Notes: a model not told the origin generated them from the sequence alone. A stretch of 64,000 nt of DNA from Komarekiella atlantica HA4396-MV6 (GCA_019359395.1 JAHHHK010000028.1:1-64000); one strand, 5' to 3'; positions 34,703 to 46,554 are shown, counted from the first letter of the stretch. Numbers and translations: made by a program.

Positions 34703-35788
34703 TTAGAAGGAGCAAGCGATCGCTAACTCTGCATGTTGCAGTAAAGTATTTTTATCTAAAGCATGGACTATATATTGCGGAGTTACCGCGAGTAGTTTCT
34801 CAATTCTGCTTTTGGCGGCTTCTACTACTGATTCATCTAGGCTGTCGTTACTCAAAGCATCAGCAAAATCTTCAGCAATCTGATAAGTACGTTCTAGAGA
34901 TGATGAATTGATATTACGCGAAACGATAAATAAATCGCAGCCAGCACCAAATGCTCGTGCTATAGTACCTTTTTTCATAAACATATCTGAGACAGCTTTC
35001 ATATCCAAGTCATCAGATACTACAACTCCCTCGAAGCCAAGTTCCTCCCGGAGTATGCTCTTGAGAATAGCTTGAGAGAGCGTTGCTGGCACATCAGCAT
35101 CTATCTTAGGAAATAAGATATGAGCTGTCATAATTAAAGGAACCTGTGCTTCAATTAGCGCTTTGAAGGGTATAAGTTCTCGAATTCGTAGGTCTTCTTT
35201 AGTCAAATTGAGGATTGGTAGCTCAATGTGAGAGTCTTTGCTAGTGTCTCCATGTCCAGGGAAGTGCTTAGCACATCCCAAGATTCCTGACTCCTGAAGT
35301 CCAAGGTAGTAATTACAAGCACCTTGAGCCGCAGTTTCAGGAGTATTCCCAAAGGCGCGAGGGCCAATGACAGGATTTTGAAGATGAGAAAAAATATCTG
35401 CTACAGGCGCAAAGGATAAATTGATTCCTAGTGATTTTAGTTCAATGGCTGTTGCTTTTGCTACCTCACGTGAGTTAGCTTGTAACAGTAAGGCATGAGG
35501 AAATCGTGTAATTGGTAATGGTGTCCGAACAACACGACCTCCTTCATGATCAAGGGTCATAAATATTGAGTCACGTTCAGCATATTGTCTAATCTGGTCG
35601 TTCAAATCCTTGAAACTTTCTAGCCAAACCTCGTAGGGGGTAGCATCTAAAAAGTTCTTACCAAAAAAAATTACCCCAACTGGTTTCAATTCACTGAGTG
35701 CGCGTTTATCTTCATCACTTAACGTAGTACCAGAAATACCAAGAATCAGGTGATGTCCAAAGCGCTGGAGCGTCTGCGATACTGCCAT
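34703..35788 (-). CDS. nagZ: GH3 beta-N-acetylhexosaminidase (NagZ type)
   Basis: This 361-residue single-domain family 3 glycosidase has LDHEGGRVVR (79-88), the NagZ-specific histidine loop KHFPGHGDTSKDSH (174-187) that carries the general acid, and the nucleophile loop VSDDLDMKA (257-265). It is probably cytoplasmic, as I see no signal peptide. It would release GlcNAc from recycled muropeptides or from chitin-type oligomers. It is transcribed in the same direction as the exopolysaccharide locus but separated from it by about 790 bp and a mobile repeat, so it is probably independent. Confidence 0.88.
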   Translation of the reverse strand: MAVSQTLQRFGHHLILGISGTTLSDEDKRALSELKPVGVIFFGKNFLDATPYEVWLESFKDLNDQIRQYAERDSIFMTLDHEGGRVVRTPLPITRFPHALLLQANSREVAKATAIELKSLGINLSFAPVADIFSHLQNPVIGPRAFGNTPETAAQGACNYYLGLQESGILGCAKHFPGHGDTSKDSHIELPILNLTKEDLRIRELIPFKALIEAQVPLIMTAHILFPKIDADVPATLSQAILKSILREELGFEGVVVSDDLDMKAVSDMFMKKGTIARAFGAGCDLFIVSRNINSSSLERTYQIAEDFADALSNDSLDESVVEAAKSRIEKLLAVTPQYIVHALDKNTLLQHAELAIACSF

Positions 35789-36612
35789 AATCCTTTACCT
35801 GTTGTGTAACAAACAACTGGGATTTTTAACTTAGAAAAGCTTAGCCCTTATCCTACACCCTTATGGGGAATGGGGACTGAGGATAAGAAGAATACCATGA
35901 ACAAAGTCAAGCTGCTCAAATTTTCCACTACGATATGGATGATTATTGCTTTCTAAAATTTTTATTTTATTTGACTAGTGTAGATGAATATAGTAGCCTC
36001 ATGTATGTATGAATCGTGTCAAAAAATGTATAGAAATTAGAAAAGATACTTTCTCCATTCAATATTGCACTACTCGCAGTTAAGCAATGATGAAAATAAG
36101 AAATGTATTAAAAAGATAAACTAGAAAAATTTGCCTTAGAGCGACATAAAAATATGCATACATCTTCTAATTCACTACAGTTATAATACTTAAAACAAAA
36201 TATACTTTGTCTTAGATTTTACATTAATGATGCATTCGGCAATACAAAATATACCAGAAATCTACTAGCAGTTTTTCTCAATACCGGATAAATTTTTTCA
36301 GGGCAAATTCGGTGAATTGCCAAAGAAATCAACTATCTTAAGTCAGCATTTATGACTTACCTAAAGGCGAAATCCAGCAGTTAGGGAATTACTTTTATTT
36401 CTTTGTATCTGCTACACGTAAATCTGTATGAGAAGAAGCAAGCTGCAAACCTATTGCCAACAATGGTATTAGCAATTTGCCTTGGCAGGTGTATTTGGGT
36501 AAAATTCCCTTTTGCGAAAGTTTTTTGGGGAAGAAATCGCACAAAACCTGCTAGATGTAACGGATTGCAACGTATAATGAGAACGGCAAAACGATGTAGA
36601 AATTAGGTTTAA
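35789..36612. other. Long gap between divergent nagZ and phytoene desaturase
   Basis: These 824 bp are A+T-rich and must hold two promoters. An open frame at 36403-36606 has no family resemblance or Shine-Dalgarno sequence, so I leave it out. I see no repeat family, riboswitch or clear operator here. Confidence 0.5.
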
Positions 36613-38974
<2,362 letters not shown>

Positions 38975-39168
38975 AAAATTAGTCATTTGTCCTTTGTAGG
39001 TCAGCCAGGAAGTCCAGTTTTATTCGCATAGCGTGGCGCGTTTCCTGCCACTGGTAACTAGCCTTAGCAACGCTCTTGAGCGTCACCCGCTACTAATGAC
39101 ATGCAAATGACGACAAATGACTATTGACTCAACATTATAAATCTGATAACATTAATCTTCGTGACCGT
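38975..39168. repeat. Small repeat mosaic downstream of crtB
   Basis: ATTTGTC and AATGACA/AAATGAC heptad-like units border a GC-rich module at about 39025-39090 that includes GCGTGGCGCG and CTCTTGAGCG. The block ends shortly before the tRNA-Ser gene. Confidence 0.5.
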
Positions 39169-39260
39169 GGAGAGGTGGCTGAGTGGTCGAAAGCGGCAGA
39201 TTGCTAATCTGTTGTACGGCAGGCAACTCCGTACCGAGGGTTCGAATCCCTCCCTCTCCG
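39169..39260 (+). tRNA. trnS-GCU: tRNA-Ser (anticodon GCU)
   Basis: The acceptor arms GGAGAGG and CCTCTCC pair perfectly, with discriminator G. The anticodon stem-loop CAGATTGCTAATCTG exposes GCT. There is a long variable arm, as in serine tRNAs, and the T-loop GGTTCGAATCC. The gene is 92 nt and CCA is not encoded. It reads AGC/AGU codons. Confidence 0.95.
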
Positions 39261-39542
39261 TTTTCCCAACTCAATACACGCATAAAATTACAAATTATAA
39301 AGCCATGCCCTTACGGGTGTGGTTTTTGAGTATGGAGAATAGGGAAGATTCACAAATGCCCAATGCCCCAAGTGGTGAGGCGCGTCGCTTTCAATAAATC
39401 CTACTCTAGGGGTAAATATATCTACCTCTTGAAGGGGATGATATTATTTATCCTTTGGAGTCTGTTAAGATCAAGCTAACCAAAAATCTAGTTTGAGTCT
39501 TGCTTTCAGACTCCTGACTATTCAGAGGAGTGAAAGTAATTT

Positions 39543-40868
39543 ATGCAAAGAATTAGTACTGCTTTAGCCTTAAGCTTAACTACCATAGCAACTGGGTTTT
39601 TCCTGGGAGCTTGTGATAATCCCAGTACCACTAATAACACAGCCAACAACGGGGGTAATGCCAGCCCAGCTGCAAACTCAACTACCACAAGCAGTGGTGC
39701 TCAAGGACTAAAAATTGGTTCCCTACTCCCAACAACGGGTGATTTGGCATCAATCGGACAGCAGATGGCACTTTCTGTTCCCTTGTTAGTTGAAACCGTT
39801 AACACTTGTGGTGGTGTGAATGGCCAACCTGTTAGCCTTGTTGCTGTAGACGACCAAACAGACCCGAAAGCTGGTGCTGCTGGTATGACTAAACTGTCAA
39901 CTGTAGATAAAGTTGCAGGTGTCGTTGGTTCCTTTGCCAGTAGTGTTTCCACCGCTGCTGTCTCAATTGCCGCTCAAAATAAAGTCATGTTGATTTCACC
40001 TGGTAGTACCAGTCCTGTATTTACCGAAAAGGCGCAAAAAGGTGACTTCAAAGGCTTTTGGGCGCGTACAGTTCCCCCCGATAGCTACCAAGGGCCAGCT
40101 TTAGCCGAACTCGCCAATAAAAGAGGTTACAAGCGAGTATCCACTGTTGTCATTAACAACGACTATGGCGTGGGGTTTGAAAAAGCATTTGTCCAAGCTT
40201 TTGAAAAATTGGGGGGAACCGTAGTTAATAAAAATAATCCTGTCCGCTACGACCCCAAAGCAACTACTTTTGAAACTGAAGCTACAGCTGCTTTTGCTGG
40301 TAAACCAGATGCAGTCCTTGGCGTTTTTTATGTAGAGACAGGTAGCCTACTACTAAAGTCGGCATATCAGCAAGGTCTGAGTAAAGGTGTGCAAGTCATG
40401 CTGACAGACGGCATGAAGTCAGACGAATTTCCTGGTCAAGTTGGCAAAGGCAATGATGGCAAATATATCGCTACTGGAGTAATCGGCACAGTACCCGGTT
40501 CTGATGGTAAAGCATTAGAAACTTTTAGAAAACTCTGGCAATCTAAGAGGGGTGGTTCACCAGGGGAATTTGCTCCCCAAGCCTGGGATGCCTCGGCTTT
40601 ATTGGTACTAGCAGCTCAAGCGGCTAAGCAAAATACAGGTGTTGGTATCTCTAACAAAATACGTGAAGTTGCCAACGCCCCTGGTACAGAAGTTACTGAT
40701 GTCTGCGAGGGACTAAAGTTGCTTAAAGAAGGTCAAGATATTAATTACCAGGGAGCTAGCGGTAACGTAGATGTTGATGCTAACGGAGATGTCATCGGTG
40801 TTTACGATGTCTGGACAGTAGGAGATGATGGCAAAATCAAGGCAATTGACAAAGTTACCCCCAAGTAA
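39543..40868 (+). CDS. Branched-chain/neutral amino acid ABC transporter substrate-binding lipoprotein
   Basis: This 441-residue periplasmic-binding protein of fold type I resembles LivJ and the cyanobacterial NatB. A signal peptide ends in the lipobox LGAC (about 21-24), followed by an Asn/Thr/Ser-rich linker. The mature domain starts with LKIGSLLPTTGDLASIGQQM. It contains GGVNGQPVSLVAVDDQTDPKAG, ISPGSTSP for ligand contact and VINNDYGVGFEKAF. GAGGAG lies about 15 bp before the ATG. No permease genes are adjacent, as is common for cyanobacterial Nat components. The ligand is not assignable beyond the family. Confidence 0.88.
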   Translation: MQRISTALALSLTTIATGFFLGACDNPSTTNNTANNGGNASPAANSTTTSSGAQGLKIGSLLPTTGDLASIGQQMALSVPLLVETVNTCGGVNGQPVSLVAVDDQTDPKAGAAGMTKLSTVDKVAGVVGSFASSVSTAAVSIAAQNKVMLISPGSTSPVFTEKAQKGDFKGFWARTVPPDSYQGPALAELANKRGYKRVSTVVINNDYGVGFEKAFVQAFEKLGGTVVNKNNPVRYDPKATTFETEATAAFAGKPDAVLGVFYVETGSLLLKSAYQQGLSKGVQVMLTDGMKSDEFPGQVGKGNDGKYIATGVIGTVPGSDGKALETFRKLWQSKRGGSPGEFAPQAWDASALLVLAAQAAKQNTGVGISNKIREVANAPGTEVTDVCEGLKLLKEGQDINYQGASGNVDVDANGDVIGVYDVWTVGDDGKIKAIDKVTPK

Positions 40869-40905
40869 TGGCCAAGAAAGTCACAAATAAATAGTCAAAA
40901 GGGTC

Positions 40906-40938
40906 AGATCCCCAACTTATTTAAGAAGTCGGGGATCT
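40906..40938. terminator. Hairpin between convergent genes
   Basis: AGATCCCC (40906-40913) pairs exactly with GGGGATCT (40931-40938), and ACTT/AAGT can extend the stem. There is no strong T run on either strand, so it is a candidate bidirectional terminator for the binding protein and the convergent gene. Confidence 0.55.
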
Positions 40939-40964
40939 AATAATGAAACAGACCACTAGTTTAA

Positions 40965-41807
40965 TTAGAAGCCAGTGAAGTTGTAACCAACTCCTAATGA
41001 CAAACCGATATCAGTTTCATCGAAAAATCCGGCATTCACAGCAGCCGTTGCCGTAAATTGAGGGTTTAGCGGCACATCAATACCACCAGTTACTAAAACG
41101 GCAACTTCCGAGTTATCACCAGTTTGCAGGGCTGCACCAACTCCTACATAAGGTGCAATCGCTAGCGGTTCGCTAAATGGGTCTGCTTGCTGCAAGGTAA
41201 AGTCGTAGGTAACGGGAATTAGAACTGTAGTATTGTCCCCAAAGACTGCCGATGGTCGTACCGAGATGGCATTAGCCAGACCGACTTTGCTGATGACCGC
41301 GAAGTTGCCATCGCCCAAAGATGATGTACCACCACTGATGCCAATGTTGCCAGCAACACCTATATAGCTTCTACCGCCACGGGTAGGTCTGCCTATATCA
41401 ATATCTGATTGCGCCACCCTGGAATCAGATGGTTGAGAAGTAAGCTCAGAGACAGGTTCTACATATTCAGAAGTTAGCGCTACAGATGTAGCTGTTACTG
41501 TCCCTGGAACGGGTGTAAGTATTCTAGTAGCGGTTTCCTGTGTGGCAGCGTTAGGAAATTGCTGTACTTCGGTAAAATTAGTTACTAAAGGTTTTTCGGT
41601 TGTCTCTGTAGAGAGGTTTTGGCTGTTAGTCTCTAATTCAGCATCTAACTGGTTGCGAGACATTGCAGCTGAAGGCTCGGTTAAGGACTGATTGCTCACT
41701 ATGTCCACTGTTTGAGCAACTGCTGGTAAGCCATTACCTAAGACTGCGATCGCAGCTAAACTTGGCAACCAAAAAACACTTTTACGAAGAATAGTATTCA
41801 CGTTCAC
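40965..41807 (-). CDS. Outer-membrane-protein-like beta-barrel, hypothetical
   Basis: This 280-residue protein has a clear signal peptide (MNVNTILRKSVFWLPSLAAIAVLG, cleavage after AVAQ) and a Thr/Ser/Glu-rich linker to about residue 135. It then has about eight amphipathic beta strands rich in Gly and Val, ending in GLSLGVGYNFTGF. A final phenylalanine is typical of outer-membrane barrels. Family and function are not recognised. A hairpin with 8-bp arms lies 34 bp upstream of its start. Confidence 0.65.
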   Translation of the reverse strand: MNVNTILRKSVFWLPSLAAIAVLGNGLPAVAQTVDIVSNQSLTEPSAAMSRNQLDAELETNSQNLSTETTEKPLVTNFTEVQQFPNAATQETATRILTPVPGTVTATSVALTSEYVEPVSELTSQPSDSRVAQSDIDIGRPTRGGRSYIGVAGNIGISGGTSSLGDGNFAVISKVGLANAISVRPSAVFGDNTTVLIPVTYDFTLQQADPFSEPLAIAPYVGVGAALQTGDNSEVAVLVTGGIDVPLNPQFTATAAVNAGFFDETDIGLSLGVGYNFTGF

Positions 41808-41841
41808 TCCTAAAAGAATATTGCCACAATAGATAAAGGGT

Positions 41842-41863
41842 TTTGTTGATTCTAGTCAACAAA
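41842..41863. promoter_or_regulatory. Inverted repeat upstream of the outer-membrane-like gene
   Basis: TTTGTTGA and TCAACAAA form a perfect 8-bp inverted repeat around TTCTAG, 34 bp before the start codon of the minus-strand gene. It could be an operator or an mRNA leader hairpin. The rest of 41864-42185 is A+T-rich and shows me nothing. Confidence 0.4.
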
Positions 41864-42185
41864 TTTGGGCAATATTCAAAATTTAACACCAAAAAATATA
41901 TTTTTACATGCCGACTTTAACTTAAGCTATTTAAGATTTGCCAGCAAAAAATTAAATATTATATCCTGCATTTGATAGATGACAAAGCTATTTTGATTTT
42001 GTAAACTATTAGGTTTTTATACTAGAACGCAAAGCCTTTATTTATTAGGAAGGTAATTAGGATATTCCGTAATCTTTTATTATGGTAGCTGCACATATTT
42101 CAACCTTCAACAATTACAAAATCTCTAAGTTTGTTTTTAATACCTGATTAGCGATTGGGAAAAAGCGATAAAAAGGTAAAGGGGA

Positions 42186-42328
42186 CAGGACTTACGCATA
42201 AGTTACGGAATAATCGAACCACAGAGGCACAGCGAAAAGTTTGCGCGTCCGGGTTTCCCGGCGCAAAACTTTTCAAGACAGAGTTCACGGAGGAATGAGG
42301 GTTAGAGATGTATTTTGCGTAAGTCCTG
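42186..42328. mobile_element. Family A element, copy 2, with 5-bp target duplication
   Basis: Ends CAGGACTTACGCA and TGCGTAAGTCCTG are perfect 13-bp inverted repeats, flanked by GGGGA at 42181-42185 and 42329-42333. The interior carries a GC-rich hairpin module flanked by GCGAAAAGTT and AACTTTTCAAGACAG, analogous to the one nested in copy 1. Confidence 0.82.
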
Positions 42329-42388
42329 GGGGAAACGGAAAGAATTATTCTCTTGCCCCCCAATCCCCAATCCCCAATCCAAAGAGGA

Positions 42389-43330
42389 TTATAAAGTAGT
42401 TATTGCTTCGGCAACTAGCTGAGAAACCAAGGGCAAAATAGCGCGGCTCTTAGCGTGTGCTTTGCCTTCAGTAAATACCACTAAGAGGTAGGGGCGTTGA
42501 TCTGGTAACTCAATATACGCTGCGTCATGGCGAACTTGACTTGTCCAACCTGCCTTTGACCAAATTTGGGCACTTTGGGGAAGACCACCACCCAAAAAGC
42601 CTGTTATCTGATCTTCTTCTACATCAGTGGGCAAATCATCAGCTTTGAGACTACGTTTGAGCAAAGCCATCATCGTTTGCGATCGCCCGCTAGACACTGC
42701 CACCCCACCAACAATACTATGTAGCAACCTGGCGATCGCGTTTGTTGTCACCATATTGCGATTTTCCAGCATTTCCCCATAAAATGCTCTCTCACGACCA
42801 TAAGGCCCATCACACCAAGTTTTTTGACAGACGTTAATTGTCTGCATTTCTTCCCATCCCAAAGACTGATAATAGCGGTTAACAATATTACGTTGATATT
42901 TCCAAGTTTCAAATGGGCCTGTTGGTAATTCCGGCCCAGAAGTAGTACCACTTAAAATGTCTATAACTAAGCTGGTAGCATCATTGCTAGAGTCTACAAT
43001 CATATCTTGCATGGCCCGCTCCAACTCCTTAGAAGTTTGCTGGATCATGCCTTTCTCTAGCCATTCATTTACTGCCACTAGGTAAAGCAGCTTAACTACA
43101 CTCGCAGGATAAATCCGCTCAACACCGCGATAAGTGAAACCACGGACTGAGTGGTTCCAAAAAGCGTTAGGAGTCAGAGCACCACCAGTATTCACTGATA
43201 CTGGTGGATCGTAAACAATCCAAGTCAGAGCAATTTGATTACGGGCTAACGTCGGAAAAGCTGCCCAAGTTGCCTCTAAAATGCCATTACCAAGATTTTC
43301 GAGTTGTTCGTCTTTACTAAAAAAAATCAT
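42389..43330 (-). CDS. Class A beta-lactamase-like serine hydrolase
   Basis: This 313-residue protein has the serine penicillin-recognising fold. S77-x2-K80 lies in YPASVVKLLYL, SSNDATS takes the place of the SDN loop, and KAGWTSQVRHDAAYIEL takes the place of KTG. It lacks a convincing signal peptide, so a cytoplasmic or non-classical location is possible. True resistance enzymes usually have one. Peptidase or esterase activity is as likely as beta-lactam hydrolysis. The start codon is only 6 bp from that of the divergent NlpC/P60 gene. Confidence 0.78.
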   Translation of the reverse strand: MIFFSKDEQLENLGNGILEATWAAFPTLARNQIALTWIVYDPPVSVNTGGALTPNAFWNHSVRGFTYRGVERIYPASVVKLLYLVAVNEWLEKGMIQQTSKELERAMQDMIVDSSNDATSLVIDILSGTTSGPELPTGPFETWKYQRNIVNRYYQSLGWEEMQTINVCQKTWCDGPYGRERAFYGEMLENRNMVTTNAIARLLHSIVGGVAVSSGRSQTMMALLKRSLKADDLPTDVEEDQITGFLGGGLPQSAQIWSKAGWTSQVRHDAAYIELPDQRPYLLVVFTEGKAHAKSRAILPLVSQLVAEAITTL

Positions 43331-43336
43331 TCTCGA

Positions 43337-44044
43337 ATGATGTCCTTTAATCTAAAATCCCAAATCCCAAATTCCAAATCAGGAGAGTATCAGTGTATAG
43401 CTGACCTGAACTTATATGATTCTCCTGAATGTAGACGTTTGGCAACTCAAGCCGCATCTGGGCGACATTTGCGGGTAACATCAAATCAACAGGATTCAGC
43501 AGTTGAGGTGAATTTAAGTGAGGATGACTATCCGGGATGGGTATCTTTTTCAGATTTGGGTTTATTACAACCTGCTACTGTACCTTATCAGGCTGCAATA
43601 TTTTCGGAATCTGAGATTAAAAAACTGCTAACAGAGGTCATCGATTTTACTCAAAAAGCGATGCAACAATCAAATTATTACCTTTGGGGTGGTACAGTCG
43701 CGCCAAATTACGACTGTTCTGGACTAATGCAAGCGGCGTTTGCTTCAGTAGGTGTTTGGTTGCCTAGAGATGCATATCAACAAGAAGATTTTACCCAGGT
43801 AGTTACTGTTGCCCAATTAGAGCCGGGTGATCTAGTGTTTTTTGGAACTCTCCAAAAAGCGACTCATGTAGGGCTTTATTTGGCGGATGGATACTATATC
43901 CATAGTTCTGGCAAAGATCAGGGAAGAAATGGAATTGGGATTGATATTCTTTCAAAAAAGGGAGACATGGTGAGTCAGTCATATTATCGTCAGCTGCGAG
44001 GTGCTGGCAGAGTTATTAAAAGTTACAAACCACAAAAACGTTAA
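43337..44044 (+). CDS. NlpC/P60 gamma-D-Glu-diaminopimelate endopeptidase with SH3b domain
   Basis: This 235-residue cell-wall peptidase has an N-terminal SH3b-like domain starting GEYQCIADLNLYDSPEC. The C-terminal NlpC/P60 domain has catalytic C127 (NYDCSGLMQAAF), H177 (THVGLYL) and H189 (YYIHSSG). It closely resembles the cyanobacterial enzymes whose structures define this group and which cleave gamma-D-Glu-mDAP in recycled peptides. I start at the ATG at 43337; the TTG-initiated longer ORF would overlap the divergent gene. The first 14 or so residues (NLKSQIPNSKS) are encoded by AAATCCC-type heptads, so the true start may lie in repeat-derived sequence. Confidence 0.9.
   Translation: MMSFNLKSQIPNSKSGEYQCIADLNLYDSPECRRLATQAASGRHLRVTSNQQDSAVEVNLSEDDYPGWVSFSDLGLLQPATVPYQAAIFSESEIKKLLTEVIDFTQKAMQQSNYYLWGGTVAPNYDCSGLMQAAFASVGVWLPRDAYQQEDFTQVVTVAQLEPGDLVFFGTLQKATHVGLYLADGYYIHSSGKDQGRNGIGIDILSKKGDMVSQSYYRQLRGAGRVIKSYKPQKR
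43346..43382. repeat. Heptad array translated at the NlpC/P60 N terminus
   Basis: Units of the AAATCCC/AAATTCC kind, like those at 2603-2642, lie just inside the coding region. They are translated as NLKSQIPNSKS before the SH3b domain begins. Confidence 0.6.
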
Positions 44045-44057
44045 GGACGCTGAAAAC

Positions 44058-45071
44058 ATGAGGAGTGGATTGATTTCTGGAGAGATTAACCAGGAAAATC
44101 AAGCAATTGCTGGAATTGCTCCAGATGTGTCGGTGGTAGTGCCGGTTCATGACGAAGTAGAAAGTTTGCCGCTTTTACTAGAGGCGATCGCATCTACCTT
44201 ATCTGCAAGTCAGTTAAGTTATGAAATCATTTGTGTGGACGATGGTTCTAAAGATGGTTCAGCAGAATTTCTCAAAAAGGAAGCGCAAACACGCAATGAT
44301 TTAAAAGCAGTGATTTTGCGTCGCAACTACGGTCAAACTGCGGCGATGTCAGCGGGGTTTAACTATGCACTAGGTAAAGCGATCGTCACTTTGGATGCTG
44401 ACCTCCAGAATGACCCTGCTGATATCCCCATGCTATTGGCAAAGCTAGACGAAGGTTACGATTTGGTAAGTGGTTGGCGACAACAACGACAAGATGGTGC
44501 TGTGAATCGGTTACTTCCCTCCAAAATTGCCAACTGGTTAATTCGGCGTACCACTAGCGTCAATATTCATGACTATGGCTGTTCGCTGAAAGCCTACCGT
44601 GCGGAACTAGTGGCAGATATGCACCTTTATGGGGAATTGCACAGATTTTTACCTGCTTTAGCATACATTGAAGGGGCAAGAATTACAGAAATGCCTGTGC
44701 GTCACCACGCCCGTCGCTTCGGTCGCAGCAAATATGGACTGTCGCGGACGTTCCGGGTGTTAATGGATTTGTTAACCATTTTGTTTATGAAAAAGTTCCT
44801 CACACGCCCGATGCACGTTTTTGGGCTGTTGGGCTTGATTTCGATGGTTTCAGGAGGGTTAATCGGAATTTACTTGACTTTCATCAAATTGGCTTTAGGC
44901 CAAATGATTGGTAATCGCCCTTTACTGATTTTGGCAGTTCTTCTTTTAGTGACTGGAGTGCAGTTATTTTGCTTCGGTCTTTTGGCAGAATTACTCATGC
45001 GTACTTATCATGAATCCCAAGGACGCCCCATCTATCGTGTGCGGGAGGTGGTAGCAAAAAATGTTAACTAA
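44058..45071 (+). CDS. GT2 glycosyltransferase, dolichol-phosphate-mannose-synthase type
   Basis: This 337-residue enzyme has a GT-A domain: VSVVVPVHDEVESLPLLLEAI, EIICVDDGSKDGS, the metal-binding DADLQNDPADIP, and HHARRFGRSKYGLSRT near the end. Two membrane helices follow (about 250-275 and 290-315), as in GtrB/DPM1-type proteins that make polyprenyl-phosphate-linked sugars. The ATG at 44058, 13 bp after the NlpC stop with AAGGA upstream, is preferred to a GTG inside the previous gene. Coupling with a cell-wall peptidase suggests an envelope role. The sugar is unknown. Confidence 0.85.
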   Translation: MRSGLISGEINQENQAIAGIAPDVSVVVPVHDEVESLPLLLEAIASTLSASQLSYEIICVDDGSKDGSAEFLKKEAQTRNDLKAVILRRNYGQTAAMSAGFNYALGKAIVTLDADLQNDPADIPMLLAKLDEGYDLVSGWRQQRQDGAVNRLLPSKIANWLIRRTTSVNIHDYGCSLKAYRAELVADMHLYGELHRFLPALAYIEGARITEMPVRHHARRFGRSKYGLSRTFRVLMDLLTILFMKKFLTRPMHVFGLLGLISMVSGGLIGIYLTFIKLALGQMIGNRPLLILAVLLLVTGVQLFCFGLLAELLMRTYHESQGRPIYRVREVVAKNVN

Positions 45072-45087
45072 CGTAACAATAGTAATC

Positions 45088-45122
45088 ACTAGTCATTAGT
45101 CATTAGTCATTAGTCATTAGTA
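45088..45122. repeat. TCATTAG heptad array
   Basis: At least four exact copies of TCATTAG (CATTAGT register) stand in tandem between the GT2 and MFS genes. AAATGAC-type units follow near 45160-45170. This is a typical heterocystous-cyanobacterial short tandem repeat. Confidence 0.85.
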
Positions 45123-45204
45123 AATATTGGTTGACTCCAGACAAATAACAAGGGACAAGGGACAAATGACAAATAACAATAAACTCAATTAAATTGCCTC
45201 TACC

Positions 45205-46434
45205 TTGAAAGCTCTTAATACTTTTGATACCCGGTTGCGGTACAACCTGCTGATTTTATTTACAGCAGGTTTATTATTCTGGTCTAGCTTGGCTTCGCTT
45301 TTACCAACTTTACCGCTCTACATTCAAGATGTAGGCGCAAGCAAGCAACAAATTGGGATTGTCATGGGCAGTTTTGCCATTGGCTTATTGCTATTTCGCT
45401 CAATGCTGGGAAGATTAGCGGATGAACGCAGTCGAAAAATTGTCTTGTTGATTGGCACGATAGTAGTTGCGATCGCACCTTTTGGGTACTTAGCATTCAA
45501 ATCGATTCCGTTGTTAATACTGGTGCGAATTTTTCACGGTATTAGCCTCGCCGCTTTTACCACTGGATACAGTGCTTTGGTGGCAGATTTAGCTCCCGCT
45601 GAGAATCGTGGTGAAATTATTAGTTATATGAGTTTGACATCTCCCATTGGTTTAGCAATTGGGCCTGCTTTGGGAGGATATTTAGAGGCTACATCTGGTT
45701 ATGCAGCCTTATTTCTGGTTTCCGCTGAATTGGGTTTTGCCGCTTTTTTGTGTACTTTACAAATTCCCAATCCACCAGTACATAAAGAGCAAGTTGAGAG
45801 CAATAACAGCAAATTTTGGCAAATTTTGGGCAGTCCACGAGTGAGAGTTCCAGCTGTAGTGATGTTGCTGGTTGGTTTAGTAATTGGTGCTGTGCATACC
45901 TTTGTGTCATTATTTATCAAATCAACTGGGGTAGATTTGAATGCTGGGTTATTTTTTACAGCTGCGGCGCTTTCTAGTTTTATTCTCAGGCTGTTTGCCG
46001 GTCGGGCAAGCGATCGCTTAGGACGTGGTTTATTTATTACTTTTGGTATATTCTGTTATGGTTTGTCATCACTAATGCTATGGCAAGCCAACAGTGCGAT
46101 CGCGTTCTTATTAGCTGCGATCGTTGAGGGCTGTGGTGGTGGAACAATGTTCTCTATGATTACCACGATGATGGCAGACCGCTCACTACCACAAGAACGG
46201 GGACGAATTTTTGCTATATGTATAGCCGGATTTGATCTTGGCATTGCGATCGCAGCGCCTCTTCTAGGTTCTATCGCCGAACAAGTCGGCTACCGCAATA
46301 TGTTTGGCTACTGTGCAGTTTTAACTTTTGTGGCACTTCTTATCTTCCTTACCCAGTCCAGCAAAGACTTACGAAACTCCTTGCGCTTTGCTCTAGGTCG
46401 TGCTCCAGATGCTTACGCCCTGAAAAAAATTTAG
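45205..46434 (+). CDS. MFS family transporter (drug-efflux type)
   Basis: This 409-residue protein has 12 predicted membrane helices. The conserved motif A lies between helices 2 and 3 (GSFAIGLLLFRSMLGRLADERSRK), with a weaker copy between helices 8 and 9 (RLFAGRASDRLGRG). The N-terminal SLASLLPTLPLYIQDVGASKQQIGIVMG resembles the drug:H+ antiporter group. The start is a TTG at 45205. No ATG lies before the first helix, and the MKALNTFDTRLRYN N terminus fits the family. The substrate is unknown. Confidence 0.83.
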   Translation: MKALNTFDTRLRYNLLILFTAGLLFWSSLASLLPTLPLYIQDVGASKQQIGIVMGSFAIGLLLFRSMLGRLADERSRKIVLLIGTIVVAIAPFGYLAFKSIPLLILVRIFHGISLAAFTTGYSALVADLAPAENRGEIISYMSLTSPIGLAIGPALGGYLEATSGYAALFLVSAELGFAAFLCTLQIPNPPVHKEQVESNNSKFWQILGSPRVRVPAVVMLLVGLVIGAVHTFVSLFIKSTGVDLNAGLFFTAAALSSFILRLFAGRASDRLGRGLFITFGIFCYGLSSLMLWQANSAIAFLLAAIVEGCGGGTMFSMITTMMADRSLPQERGRIFAICIAGFDLGIAIAAPLLGSIAEQVGYRNMFGYCAVLTFVALLIFLTQSSKDLRNSLRFALGRAPDAYALKKI

Positions 46435-46480
46435 ATTGTAAAAACGCGCTTAAACGGATCTCTACAATCTTTATAATAAA

Positions 46481-46554
46481 CGGGCGAGGAGGGATTCGAA
46501 CCCCCGACACCGTGGTCCGTAGCCACGTGCTCTAGTCCACTGAGCTACACGCCC
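46481..46554 (-). tRNA. trnR-ACG: tRNA-Arg (anticodon ACG)
   Basis: Read on the minus strand, the acceptor GGGCGTG pairs with CTCGCCC with one U-U mismatch. The D-arm is AGCTCAGTGGACTAGAGC. The anticodon stem-loop CGTGGCTACGGACCACG exposes ACG, and the T-loop is GGTTCGAATCC. It is 74 nt without encoded CCA. The anticodon A would be edited to inosine by TadA to read CGN codons. Confidence 0.94.

Noticed and set aside
36403-36606. 67-codon ORF upstream of phytoene desaturase
   Set aside because: No Shine-Dalgarno sequence, no recognisable family, and it sits in the likely promoter/leader region.
39161-39397. 78-codon ORF
   Set aside because: It translates through the tRNA-Ser gene.
42148-42363. 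71-codon minus-strand ORF
   Set aside because: Translation of the second family A element.
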